From: Fomitopsis serialis
Lineage: Eukaryota; Basidiomycota; Agaricomycetes; Polyporales; Fomitopsidaceae
NCBI RefSeq assembly: GCF_022376445.1
Contig: NW_025955405.1
Span: 1-30,481, forward strand
DNA: 30,481 nt
Direction of reading: 5' to 3'
Part shown: one piece after another, positions 17,606-30,288 of the stretch
Layout: each line of letters begins with the position of its first letter
Numbering within the stretch: position 1 is the stretch's first letter
Notes under the pieces: generated by a model
The model's input: only the letters and a program-made list of their open reading frames with translations
Databases searched by the model: none
Told to the model about the DNA's origin: nothing
Made by a program: the position numbers and the translations under genes

Positions 17606-20600
17606 TCACCATGTACCGTTTGAACACAACCAGTCTTTCAGCACCGTCCCTCGCTCAGTTCCAATCTGCCGAGTCATCTCATGTTGCCGCGGTATTGGGA
17701 GGTCCTCAAAAGTCGATAACAAGTTGCCGTCCAAGATGCCTTTCGACAGTGGTCGGGATACATAGTCATTGCGCACGACACTGTAGTCGCGTGAGTCTGG
17801 ACAAACTATTCTGAGATCGGCGGAAACTCACCGGAAGGCCTTGGGATTGAGGCCAGCCACGTGCTGGACATTTCTGGTAAGCTGCCCCTGGAGTAGATGC
17901 AATCGTTTGGAAGCGCTTTCGTCCACGTATGTCAATGACGACAAGGAGCCATCGGTAGAGCCTGCGGCAGCGTTACGCATGATATACTGTAACGTGCATG
18001 AGATCACGTACCACAGATCAGCTTCGCCTGCGGTATATCTGTATCTTTGGTTTTTCTGCGAGCAATAAGCGCGGAGGCACGGTATTCCGTCTGACCGTGG
18101 AACTCCGTGCGGCACAGCAAGTGCTGTCCACCTCTGGATTCAGGATCTGGAGACATTGTCAGACGACCTAATGTTACTAGGCAAGCTTGATTGACAAGTT
18201 TACGTACCATGGGGGTCATACTCGTATAATCTTATAACGCCGTCCTCATCGCAGGCCAGTAGGGATACCCGGTTATCGGCAAAGAACAGATCTGCGCTGG
18301 TCACACAGACATGATGTGGATCCTTCCCAAGGATGACAAGTTTGTACGGGTCTTCCTGTTCACAAGATGCAACACGCGCCCGGAGTTATCAACTACTGGA
18401 CTTACCTGGAAGGCTAAAAACCAAATGCTCTTGACAGCATCACCAATCAAGAGCAGGTTCTTCACCGCGCGCAAAGAGGTCACATAAACGCCGACATCCA
18501 GGAAGGCGACGCCCACAAGTCGCTCGTCCAGATCAAACGCACGAACAAAGATCTGAGAGAAAATGCATCATCAGGAGCGGGTCTGGAGACACACAAAAGG
18601 CCGTACCTTTTGACCCATGGATGACACGAGGTAGTTATCCATGCCGCAAAGCGCCGTCACTGGACCCTTGGCATCGTCTCGACATCGCAATTTTAACTGG
18701 TGCCACCGTTTCCAACCCGTGCTCACGTCCGGTACGACCTCGACGATCTCAAAAATGTACACCTGCGCCATTGCACTATCAAGCTAATGACCAGCAATAA
18801 CTGACCGGTTCGACTCACTGCTCCTTTGACGGCTAGATCTTCGCCCCGGTTTATCGTCGTGCCTACGGCAATAAAGTCCTTCGTACCGGTCTCTGTACTT
18901 ACAGACTCCAGTGTCACGCTGTCAAGGCAAGTCACGAACTCGTTCTGGGCGAACTCATACCTACACGTAACATGAGTACGATTGCGCCATCGGTCTCGGC
19001 GCACTTACCCATCCATAGTAATCCAGGAATCGGGCATGAGAAGTTCGAGGGTTGAGCTATCGCAATAAGGGAACGATACATTCGGGGCTAGGCAGCATGC
19101 CGCCGAAGATTGAATTCGCGGACATACGCAAGACAGACCGCGGATGACTCACCATCTGGTTCCCATACAATGTTTCCATCGTCGTCATACGAAGCGAACC
19201 GCGACTGACGCGCCGATGCGGTTACGATCAGGGAGGTATTCGGGTCATACACCACGTTTGTATATGTTCTGGGTCGGGGTACGGATCTTGAGGGCAAGTG
19301 TGTGTCGAGCTGAAGGTCGGGTATCCACTCGACCAAGCTAGGCCCCTGCGAAGAGTGGTAGCACGGAATGAGCACCACTCGCAGTCCGCATGAGGATTGT
19401 CCTACCTCCTCAGAATATAGCAGAAAGTCGCCTTTCGACTCCCACACGGATGATGCAGTGAACGCATGGACTACAGAGTGCCCAGAGGAAAACACTTTCA
19501 CACCGCCCTTATCTGTGCCAAGGACCCAACATGGCCGATCTCCGGTGAAGAAGACTCCAGAGAATGTCTGTCCGGGGGTAGGCGAGGACACGAAGGGAAT
19601 GAGGTGGCGAGAGATTTTCTTCACCTCCGCAAGTACTGACTTCTCCTGCTCCTCAGGCACTTGGATATCGAACGCACGCGTGACGACCTTGACGAATTTG
19701 ACTAACAGTGTCATAGTCCTATCGTTTGGCAGAGGATCCGCAGGTGGCGGTGCCGGGAGGACCTCATATACTGTAAGCAAACCCGACCGCATGAACACCT
19801 ACGAAGGGACCATCAATACGCAGCTTTGTGCCTTTCACAAAAGTCACGAGGCATACCATGAGGTGCGGGCGTGGCGACGATTCGCCCAGAGGCGCGATGA
19901 TTATTTGCTCAATGTCCAGCTCATGCGGCTTCCTTGGAGGATCCTGCGGAAGTGAGAGCGCGATGGGATCCAATGAATCATTCAGTACAGGCTCCAGCGA
20001 GGCAGCCGAAGTCGTCGAGAATGCAAGAACGAGCTTAGGGAGCGTCCAAATCTACACATGACGGCGAAGTGAGGCTCGGTTATGCATCAAGCATGGACGC
20101 AACGTTACCTCCACCACACCCTGCGGTCTGACAAGGATCAGCCATTGGCTTTTCTTGCCCGAGTCCATGGCAGCCTGCAGGGTGGACGTCCCACCCTCGG
20201 TCCCGGAAGCCTCCGCACTCTGGTAGGTCTGGAAAAGTCCACTCGTGTCGGTGAAGAAGCAGCCTGCGAGATACTTTGATGTCTGCGGAACGGGCATGTG
20301 TAAATGAATGACCATGGGAAGTCCTCGGAGTAACCGCGTATCTGACCTTGTCGCCCATGGGGGACATGTCCTTGCGTCTAATCTTTCCACGTTCGATCTC
20401 GCCAACGAACAGACCAATGGAATCATCCTCACGGATGACCAAGATGAAGGGATCGCATATACTACAGAACTTGACCCGAGGTCGAGGTACGTCGCCATCA
20501 GTGTCCTTGATAGCCTGGCGTTCACTACCATCTACGATATGCTGAGTGATAGTAATGCAGTCTTGAACGTAGGACTTACCAGGTTCCAGTACTCGTACCA

Positions 20601-23221
20601 CATTGGCAACATTGAACATCACATGGATAATGGCGGTCCCATGGAAGAATGGTGCGGCACCTATAGTCGTCCCCGGTATTCGCGTTGTGATTTGAACTTC
20701 GCCCTGACTATTCCGAGATGCAATCTGTACAGAACATTTTAATTTTCAGCAACGTCACTACAGCAACCGATCTCACTCTCGAGAGTCCCGGTGACGGCGT
20801 TGCATCCGTACTGATGATCAGCGTGTCCTTCTCAGTATGGAATGGATTTGCAGGGCGTTCGAACGTCGATCCGTTGACCTTAACTGGCTGTCGCACCGGG
20901 AGGGACCACATCCCTCGTGCGCCGCCAATCGCATGTATCTTACGCTTCGTCCGCGTCGGTAGATCCTTCTACACAATGATGTCGGTAGCAGAAGCCCGTG
21001 CAATGCGATCGGTGTTCAACAACAAATGAGATGTGAAGCATTTGAGGATGAAGCCGGCGCACCTGCAGTAACGTAAATCCACCTAATGCACCGGAGCCAG
21101 TTGCTGCGACCAACTCGGGAACGAAGCGGTCCTAGTAACAAACATTCAGCCGTTTAGCGTCGTTGAGTGAAGAGGGTAGAGCACGGAGAATGATCGACGT
21201 ACCCCATTCTTGGCCAGTGCAAAGGTCATATCGGCAATCGGACCGTACCCTGGTATCGCGTCGCACAACGACAAGTGGACGACGGTCCGCTTCTTAGTGG
21301 TAGCGGCCACCCCGTTTGCGGCATTACCGTTGGCATGAGCTTGCTGGACTGCGGTAGGAGTGCCGTACAGCTCTGGAAGTACACTTAGTACGCGAATAAG
21401 CCTGTGGTCCAGCACTGCACCTGCCTTCGTCTTCGTCAAGGTCCATGGTATCAATAGGAGCGACAACCGTAGCAGGCGCAGGCGCCATGTCCACGTCCTC
21501 ATCTCCCACATCTTCCTCTACCCGCGCTGTCTTCAGGAGCACGCTGGGCCCAACGATACTACCCACAAAGAGGTGATCCTCCCCAACCCGCTTGACCAAA
21601 GCCGGAATTGTCGTACGCGCCACCGGTGGTGCCATCGATAAGCGCGACACTGTCTTACCGTCCAGCACAATCTCAACGGGATACACTGTCCCGTCCTTCG
21701 CAAAGATGTAGAGCGTGCGTTCGTCCACAAGGGTGAAGCATGCCCCTTCAATCTGAAGGTCCCGTTCCTGTTCATTTGGCGTCAGTGATGGCATGGGCAT
21801 ATCTGAAGTACGCGCAGGCCAGCCATTGAGGGGTAGGATAACGCGGCGAGACGCCTGATCTACGTAGACAATGCTGTTGCCTGCGAGGACAACCACGCCC
21901 CCGAGTGAAGTCGAACACGCGGTGAGGGCGAAACAATCGTAGGGCAGGGACTCGACGACGGTGATCACAGGGTAATGATGAGTGACGAGGTCGAGAGTGA
22001 AGATAAGCAACCCGACAGTGTCCTTGTACTCTTGCAGGCGGCTGGTTGCATCGTTAGAGCATGCACTAACGAAGATACGACAAGGCATACCCTGTCCATG
22101 TCTGCGTGTGTTGAAAGAGAACAGCGACCGTTGGATTGTTGAAGCCTGGTAAGAAGACAAAGTCGATCACATTCCGAATGCGATCGTCAACCTCGGCGGA
22201 TAGATCAAGTATGAAGCTCGGCGAGTAAGGAATCTCCCTGTGGTCAATCAGCTTCATGACAGCAAGGAAACACGGGGCAGCTACCTCGCTTGGCTCATCT
22301 CCTGCTCCATCATGTCCAACTCTGCTTGTGACTGGTAGAAAGGCAAGATAGCGACCGAATCTTTTGGGAGGAGTAGAGCAGCACATCGGGACGATGGGTC
22401 TGCCCGGAGTTCTGGACGAAAGAGAGGCGCATCTATGGCGGACTGAAGATTGACTTAGTGACCGCAGGCTCTGCGATGTATAGACAACACACCAGTTGTG
22501 GGGCCCTTTCATACGTGTGTATGGACACGGTGATCAAGTCGTGGACAGCTTCCGACCATTCCAGGAGGGCAATCTGTGTTCCAGGGTAAGTACTGCCTCG
22601 CGTAGCCGTCCCATGCGGCGTACCTTCGCGTCCTTGAACGACACCACTAGCCTATCGAGGCTGTCCTCGATTGAGGCTACAATCCGTACGGCTTCAATCC
22701 CCGTAACGATCCCATGTAGACGATGCTCGCGCACGAGGTAGAAGCGAGTGACTGTGTGTGGCTCTAGCACACCGTTCGGACCGGTTGTCTACGACGAGAT
22801 GGTCAGCACACGTTCCTCACTTCATGCACACGAGCAAGCAAAACAATGCTATCTCATTGATTGCTGTACGAAGAAGACAGCAGAGACTACTCCAATTCAC
22901 CTTGAAGGACCCCATGTTCACAAACCCCTCCCCAGACGCGTCCATTTCGACCTCGCCCTCCACCGCCTCCGTCCCTTTCCTAACGCTGGCCCTACGGTCT
23001 TTTTCATCTTCCTTCTGCGAAGATATGGGTGCTGGTTCTTCCCTGACCTCGAATATACGGAGGTGATTCGACCGAGCTATCACGACGTTGAACAAAGCTC
23101 GACCAGTGCTTGTGCTTGATCCTGGAAATTTGCTGTCCGGCAGTGTCGAGGGCATTAACTTTAGACATGCCGCAAATTCTACCCCACTCGGTGGTAAGAT
23201 TTCTCGTCGCAAGGCCTGCAT
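17606..23221 (-). CDS. CFT1: CPSF160/Cft1, pre-mRNA 3'-end cleavage factor subunit
   Basis: Twenty-two minus-strand exons give 1455 residues (human CPSF1 1443): 23221-22901, 22788-22624, 22573-22493, 22442-22285, 22237-22091, 22041-21425, 21372-21203, 21131-21063, 20968-20777, 20724-20580, 20531-20347, 20273-20109, 20051-19857, 19798-19153, 19087-19009, 18960-18819, 18762-18607, 18552-18406, 18355-18208, 18146-18012, 17961-17832, 17780-17606. All phases close. CPSF160 is the three-propeller scaffold of the cleavage and polyadenylation factor. Diagnostic stretches are IRNVIDFVFLPGF and WTGRLQEYKDTV (N-terminal propeller), LSLCDAIPGYGPIADM, then the CPSF_A C-terminal domain: GTKDFIAVGTTINRGED, LRCRDDAKGPVTALCG, FVRAFDLDERLVGVAF, LNPKAFRVVRNDYVSRPLSK, ending in Trp. 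An acidic loop (DVGDEDVDMAPAP) lies near 470-497. Intron 6 is GC-AG. The gene is divergent from BRR2. Confidence 0.95.
21373..21424 (-). other. Non-canonical GC-AG intron in CFT1
   Basis: The exon ends MDLDEDE plus one G, followed by donor GCAGGT. A branch-like GTACTAAGTG precedes the acceptor TTCCAG, and the next exon continues as LYGTPTAVQQ. This 52-nt GC-AG intron restores the frame, whereas the nearby GT four bases further on does not. Confidence 0.75.
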
Positions 23222-23481
23222 AGTTTGTCAATGTCTGGCCTGCAAAGCGGCTGTTTCACCTTAGGAACTTGAGCAAAGGCGACCGTACGCCCAGCGCGTC
23301 GGCAGTCACTTAGCTGGAGAGATAAGTAGTTACATGACAGAATACACATTCATGAGAATACGTTTAATCCATATCTAGTACTAGATTAATATACTTAGTA
23401 CAGCCTTGTCACTCACAATACCGTCTATACATTTGCTCATCGTCTTCGACGGCGACCACCATCTCCTCCACGCCATTCACG
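23222..23481. promoter_or_regulatory. Shared divergent promoter region of CFT1 and BRR2
   Basis: Only 260 bp separate the two start codons. The central part (about 23330-23400) is AT-rich in a GC-rich locus and contains a perfect 14-bp palindrome, ATCTAGTACTAGAT, at 23373-23386, followed by TTAATATACTTAGTA. Both genes encode pre-mRNA processing factors, so joint control is plausible but not shown. Confidence 0.55.
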
Positions 23482-26400
23482 ATGTCTGCGAAGCGGGATC
23501 TGTCTGGCTACAACTATGCTGCCATCTCGTCTCTCGTCTTGACGGCCGACAGGTCCGCTCTACCCCGTCGCGACAAAGAACCTGATGGTGCACCTACTTC
23601 TCTTGCAGGTCGCATCGACCCCCGCGAGATGGGCTCGAGGGTCCAGCGGGAAGCCCCTAAAGACCTCGAGAAGAAGAAGAAGAAGGCCGCGGACAGGCAG
23701 GACGACACCGAAAAGCAGCTCGCCAAGCGGCGGGCCGCAGCGGCCACTGGCTTTGGCTACACCGACATCCTCGATGCGACCCAGGACCTCGAGGGCTTGA
23801 CCTACAGACCGCGGACGGCCGAGACGCGGGAAGTATACGAGCTCGTCCTCGCAAGCGTGCACCAGGCTCTCGGAGACCAGGCGCACGACATCGTCCGGAG
23901 TGCCGCGGACGCGGTGCTTGAGAGCCTGAAAAACGAGAACATGAAGGACTTTGACAAGAAGAAGGACGTCGAGGACGTCGTCGGCTCGATCTCGAACGAG
24001 CAGTTCTCCCAGCTGCTCAACCTGTCGAAGAAGATCACGGACTACGGCGCCGAGGACGAGACGATGGCGGACCCGGACATGGAGCGGAAGGACGCCGAAA
24101 TCGACGACGAGATGGGCGTGGCGGTCGTGTTCGACGAGGAGGAGGAGGAAGAGGAGGAAGAGGAGGGCTTCGAGGTGCGGGACGAGTCGGACGACGAAGG
24201 AGAGGAGGCAGGCGCGGAGGCACCCGAATCGCTCGAAAACAACGACGAGCTCGTCATTGGCGGCAGTTCTGCAGCACAACAAGGCAGGGCGCAGGTCGAC
24301 AAGGACATCGTCTCACCCCACTCCATAGACGGCTTCTGGGTGCAACGCCAGATCTCAGAGGTATACCCTGACCCCGCCACCGCGGCGGAGAAGGCGTCGG
24401 CGGTGCTGTCGATCCTGGGCTCCGAGTCGAACCTGCGCGACTGCGAGAACCAACTGATGGACCTGTTCGAGTACCAGAGTTTCGACGTCATCACCAAGTT
24501 CCTCAAGAACCGGGACGTGATCGTCTGGTGCACGAAGCTCATGCGGAGCGACGCGGACGAGCGCGTGAACGTCGAGGTCGCGATGCGGGAGAAGGGCCTT
24601 GGCTGGATCCTGCGCGAGCTGGCGGGAGACAGGAAGGCGAAGGCGCGGACGGACGCGATGGACGTGGACGAGAGGCCGAAGGTGGAGGTGCCCAAGACCG
24701 CAACGCTAGCTCCCGGCTCAACGGTGCAGCCCAAGGCGACGGTCGACCTGGAGGGCATGGCGTTCAGTCAGGGAGGGCACCTCATGTCGAACAAGAAGTG
24801 CAAGCTGCCGGAGGGGTCGTTCAAGCGGTCAAAGAAGGGATACGAGGAGATCCACGTCCCGGCGCCGAAGCAGAAGCCGCTGGCCCCGGACGAGCTGGTG
24901 CCCGTCACGGCCTTGCCAGAGTGGGCGCAGCAAGGATTCTCGGGTATGAAGAACCTGAATCGCGTACAGAGCAAGCTGTATCCTGTGGCGTTCGGGACAG
25001 ACGAGCCCCTGTTGCTCTGTGCTCCCACTGGTGCCGGAAAGGTCGGTCATCTGCTCGCGTATCCTCTCCACTGAACTGACAATACCTCGCAGACGAACGT
25101 AGCTATGCTCACAGTCTTGAACGAACTCGGCAAACATCGCGACGAGCAGACCGGCGTATTCGATCTCGACTCGTTCAAGATCGTATACGTCGCGCCGATG
25201 AAGGCGCTGGTGCAGGAGATGGTCGGCAACTTCAGCACGCGACTGGGTGTCTTCGGTGTCAAGGTCGGCGAGCTGACGGGCGACTCGCAAATGACAAAAC
25301 AACAGATCACAGAGACGCAGATCATCGTCACGACGCCCGAGAAGTACGACGTTATCACTCGCAAGAGTACGGACACCAGCTACACAAACCTCGTTCGTCT
25401 CATCATCATCGACGAGATTCACTTACTGCACGACGAGCGTGGCCCCGTGCTGGAGAGTATCATTGCACGTACTATCAGGCGGATGGAGCAGACAGGAGAG
25501 TACGTCCGCCTCGTCGGTCTGTCGGCAACATTGCCCAACTACCAGGACGTCGCTACTTTCCTTCGTGTTGACCCTGCGAAGGGCCTATTCTACTTCGACG
25601 CGTCGTACCGGCCTTGCGTCCTCCAGCAACAATTCATTGGTGTCACGGAGAAGAAGGCCATCAAACGTTATCAGGTCATGAACGAGGTCTGTTACGAGAA
25701 GGTCCTCGACCAAGCCGGCAAGAACCAGACGCTGGTGTTCGTGCACTCGCGCAAGGAGACGGCGAAGACGGCGAAGTCCATTCGCGACATGGCTATCGAC
25801 AAGGAGACCATCACGCAATTCGTCAAGCCCGATGGCGCCACCAGGGAGATCCTGCTCGAGGAGTCTAACAACGTGAAGGACCCGAACCTCAAGGACCTCT
25901 TGCAGTTCGGCTTTGGAATCCACCATGCCGGCATGTCGCGTGAAGATCGTGGTCTCGTCGAGGAGCTCTTCGCCGACGGACATCTGCAGGTGCTTGTATG
26001 TACCGCGACGCTTGCATGGGGTGTCAATCTCCCCGCGCACACGGTCATCATCAAGGGCACCCAGATCTACAATCCCGAGAAGGGCCGTTGGGTCGAGCTT
26101 TCGTCACAGGATGTGCTACAGATGCTCGGTCGTGCTGGTCGCCCGCAGTACGACACGTTCGGAGAAGGCATCATCATCACGAACCATTCCGAGCTGCAGT
26201 ACTACCTAAGCTTGATGAACCAACAGTTGCCGATCGAGTCGCAATTCGTCGCCAAGCTCGCAGACAACCTCAACGCTGAGATCGTACTCGGGACAATTCG
26301 GAATAGGGATGAGGCAGTCCAGTGGCTCGGTTACACGTACTTGTGAGTGTGCTTGACTTGTCCGCATAGCGTGTACTCATTGACATGCTCGCCCAGATAC

Positions 26401-29400
26401 GTTCGCATGTTGAAAGACCCAGGGCTCTATAGCGTTGGCATTGACTACCTCGAAGATGACCCGAGCTTGATCCAGAAACGCGCCGACATTGCGCACACGG
26501 CCGCCGTGCTCCTGGAGAAGTGCCATCTCGTCAAGTATGAGCGTGCGTCTGGCCGGTTCCACAGCACGGAGCTCGGTCGTATCGCGTCGCATTACTACGT
26601 CACGTACAACTCGATGGCGACTTACAACCAGCATCTGCGCCCGACCATGACGATGCTCGAACTGTTCAGGGTGTTCGCCCTTTCGAACGAGTTCAAGCTA
26701 CTTCCGGTTCGACAGGACGAAAAGCTGGAGCTTGGCAAGTTGCTCGAGAGGGTCCCGATCCCTGTCAAGGAGAGCGTCGAGGAGCCCGCAGCCAAGATCA
26801 ATGTACTGCTGCAGGCCTACGTCTCACAACTGAAGCTCGAAGGGTTTGCCCTAGTTGCTGACATGGTGTACGTCCAGCAGTCTGCCGGCCGTATCTTGCG
26901 CGCGATGTTCGAGATCTGTCTCAAGCGTGGATGGGCCGTCCCCGCGAAGGACTGTCTCGCCCTCTGCAAGATGGTCGAACGTCGCATGTGGGGTTCCATG
27001 ACACCTCTCAGGCAGTTCAAGGGCGTCCCCGCAGAGGTCGTTCGGAAGGCCGAGGGAAAGCAGTTCCCGTGGTACCGGTACTTCGATCTCAACCCGCCAG
27101 AGATCGGTGAGTTGATTGGGATCCAGAAGGCCGGCAATCTGGTGCACCGTCTCGTACACAGCTTCCCGAAGCTGCAACTGCAAGCTCAAGTTCAGCCCAT
27201 CACCCGCACGCTTCTCCGTATTGACCTGACCATCATTCCCGACTTCCGGTGGGACGAGAAAATCCATGGAACAGCTGAGTCTTTCTGGATCATGGTCGAG
27301 GACGTCGACGGCGAGATCGTCTTGTTCCATGACACGTTCATCCTTCGACAGCGATATGCAGAGGACGAGCACAACGTGACGCTGACCGTGCCCATGTTCG
27401 AGCCAGTCCCTCCCAACTACTACATCTCCGTAGTCTCGGATCGCTGGCTGCATGCGGAGACTCGTCTTCCCATTCTTTTCAAGCACCTCATCCTGCCGGA
27501 GAAGTTCCCGCCACCTACACCTCTCCTTGACCTCCAGCCGCTGCCGCTTTCGGCTCTGCATAACAAGGAATTCGAGAGTATCTATTCTTCGACCATCCAG
27601 ATTTTCAACAAGATTCAAACGCAGGTATTCCAGGCCCTGTATACGACTGACGAGAATGTCTTCGTCGGAGCGCCAACGGGTAGTGGGAAGACCGTCTGTG
27701 CGGAGTTCGCACTCCTGCGACTCTGGAGCAAGCGTGAAGAACAACGCGCGGTGTGCATCGAGCCGTATCAGGAGATGGTGGACCTTCGTGTCGCTGAATG
27801 GCGCAACAAATTCGGTGGCCTTCAAGGCGGCAAGGAGATCGTCAGTCTGACAGGAGAGACTAGCGCAGACTTGAGGCTGCTCGAGAAGGGAGACGTCATC
27901 GTGTGCACTCCTGCCCAGGTACGCGAAAATGCTCATTACTTCACGCGCTGCTGACGGTGTCATTCACAGTGGGACGTTCTGTCAAGGAGATGGCGCCAGC
28001 GTAAGAACGTGCAGACGATCGGTCTGTTGATCGCCGATGAGATACAACTTGTCGGCGGTGAGGTTGGTCCACCTACGAGGTTGTCATCTCTCGTACACGG
28101 TATGTTTCCGCGCAGACTGAGATCAAGACTCGCATCGTCGCGTGCGGCGTGTCACTCGCAAATGCTCGGGATCTCGGGAGTGGATGGGGGCGCCCTCGCA
28201 TGCGATCTTCAATTTCCCTCCGAGGTAAGTGGTTGACCTTATATCTACAGATGTGTACTGACACCAGGTCTTGTAGTGCGCGCCCGCTGGACATGGACAT
28301 CCATCTGCAGAGCTTCAACATTCCCCACTTCCCGTCGCTCATGATCGCTATGTCGAAACCGGCCTATCTGGCGATCCTCGAGTATTCGCCAACGAAGCCA
28401 GTCCTCATCTTCGTTCCGTCTCGTCGCCAATGTCAACTTACTGCAGACGATATCCTCACGCACTGTGGTGCAGACGACGACAGTAATCGTTTCCTCAACA
28501 TCGAGGAGGCTGACCTTCAACCTCACCTGGACCATATCTCCGATACTGGTTTGGTCGAGACCTTGAAACACGGTGTTGGGTACTACCATGAAGCTCTGAG
28601 CAAACAAGACAAGAAGATCGTCGAACGCTTGTCCCAATCCGGTGCCATTCAAGTCCTGATTGCTTCGAAGGTAAGTAACAGTGTAGCTCGCGTTCGTCAG
28701 TCTCGTCAGTCAGCTAATCCGTTCATTAGGACACTGCTTGGAGTCTCCCCGTGGCCAGCTACATGGTGATCATCATGGGCGTCCAGTTCTATGAGGGTAA
28801 AGAACATCGATACGTTGATTATCCCGTCATGGATGTCCTACAGATGCTCGGGCGTGCATGTCGTCCCATCGAAGATGACAAAAGCCGCTGCGTACTCATG
28901 TGCCAGCAGACGCGGAAGGACTTTTACAAGAAGTTCCTTGCCGAAGGCCTCCCGATCGAGTCCCATCTGCCTACGCACATGCTCCACGACTATTTCCTCG
29001 CCGAGATCGCCGTGAAGACCATCGAAAACAAACAGGATGCTATGGATATCTTGACATGGACGTACTTCTACCGACGAATGACTCAAAACCCGAACTATTA
29101 CAATCTCCACAACGTCAGTCACCAACACCTCTCCGATCATCTGTCCGAGCTTGTGGAGAGCACCCTCAACGACCTCGTCAACTCGAAGTGTATCGCCATC
29201 GAGGACGAGATGGACGTCTCCCCGCTCAACCTCGGTATGATCGCCGCATATTACAATATCTCATACGTCACTGTCGAGGTGTATACGCTCTCGCTCAAGG
29301 AGCGCACGAAGATGAAGGGTCTTCTGGAGGTCGTTGCCTCGTCCGCCGAGTTCGAATCAATACCTATTCGTCGACACGAGGACGTGCTGCTCCGGCGCAT

Positions 29401-30288
29401 CTACGACCGCGTGCCCGTCAAGCTCGACCGCGCGGACTTCGAGGCGCCGCACTTCAAGACGTTCCTCCTGCTACAGGCGCACTTCTCGCGCCTACAGCTC
29501 CCGCCAGATCTTGCGGCCGATCAGGTGTTGGTGCTCGAGAAGGTCCTCAACCTGCTCTCGGCTTGCGTGGACGTCATGTCGTCGAACGCCTGGTTGAACG
29601 CCCTCAGCGCAATGGATCTGTCGCAGATGTGCGTGCAAGCTTGCTGGGAGTCTGACTCTCCACTCAAGCAGATCCCACATTTTGAGCCCGATGTGAGTTC
29701 CTCGGGCGTAATCCTCATGATACTGAGACTGACCGGGTTCTTCTATAGGTCATCGCGAGGTGCAAGGCGGCTGGTGTGGACTCAGTATACGACATCATGG
29801 AGATGGAGGACGACAAGCGAAATACTGTCCTGCGTATGGACGCGCGCCAGATGCGCGACGTCGCGACCTTCGTCAACTCCTACCCCACCCTCGATGTCAA
29901 CTACGAGCTCGCGAAGGGCGACTACACTGCCGGCGCACCGATACCCATCAAGGTCTCGCTCAGCCGCGACGCGGACGAGGAGGGTGAGGGCGATGACGAG
30001 ATCGTGGTCGCGCCCTTCTACCCGCTCAAGAAGCTTGCGAACTGGTGGCTCGTCGTCGGCGAGCCCAAGACTCGCCAGTTGCTCGCGATCAAGCGTGTCA
30101 CTGTGCACAAGAACCTTGCGGTCAAGCTGGAGGTTTCGCTGCCGCAGGGTGCGCATGCGCTCAAGCTCTACGTCATCTGCGACTCGTACATTGGCGCGGA
30201 CCACGATATCGACCTTGACCCGATCGACGTTGCGGAGGGCGAGGAGAGCGACAGCGAGGAGGAGAGCGATGATGCGATGGAGGAGTAG
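23482..30288 (+). CDS. BRR2: U5 snRNP helicase Brr2, two frame breaks in exon 4
   Basis: Exons are 23482-25041, 25093-26342, 26397-27918, 27970-28224, 28277-28670, 28730-29692 and 29749-30288. Brr2 unwinds U4/U6 during spliceosome activation. The N-terminus ([16 protein letters not shown], then [15 protein letters not shown] sequence) is the Brr2 signature, followed by a 10-Glu run. Cassette 1 has Walker A APTGAGKT (about 514-521), DEIH (627-630), SAT (664-666), QMLGRAGRP (863-871) and a Sec63 domain. Cassette 2 has APTGSGKT (about 1362) and DEIQ (1467-1470), the weaker motif II expected of the inactive cassette, then QMLGRACRP and a second Sec63 domain ending in an acidic tail. In exon 4 the frame slips after GGEVGP (28066-28073) and again near 28174-28180 (DLG before the expected EWMGAP). 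Two added bases would give about 2161 residues, the family length. As sequenced, cassette 2 is truncated. Confidence 0.93.
24136..24165 (+). repeat. GAG/GAA run encoding ten Glu in BRR2
   Basis: A purine triplet run inside BRR2 exon 1 encodes ten consecutive Glu between VVFD and GFEV, in the acidic linker ahead of the helicase core. Confidence 0.85.
28066..28180 (+). other. BRR2 segment bounded by two single-base deletions
   Basis: Between the two points the expected protein reads in a different frame ([15 protein letters not shown], then [16 protein letters not shown]). Upstream and downstream parts read correctly in their own frames. Exon 4 is 255 nt, while its flanking phases require 257. 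One missing C (GGTCC-ACC) and one missing G (CGGG-AG) fit. Confidence 0.8.

Noticed and set aside
19368..19955. Plus-strand 195-codon open frame within the CFT1 region
   Set aside because: It is antisense to well-supported CFT1 exons and has no protein-like motif.
26851..27963. Minus-strand 370-codon open frame opposite BRR2
   Set aside because: It is the antisense shadow of BRR2 exon 3 and has no independent evidence.
28149..28769. Open frame running through BRR2 intron 4, suggesting the intron is coding
   Set aside because: The intron has clear GTAAGT and TTGTAG ends and its translation does not match the family. The open frame results from the second deletion plus the 52-nt intron length.
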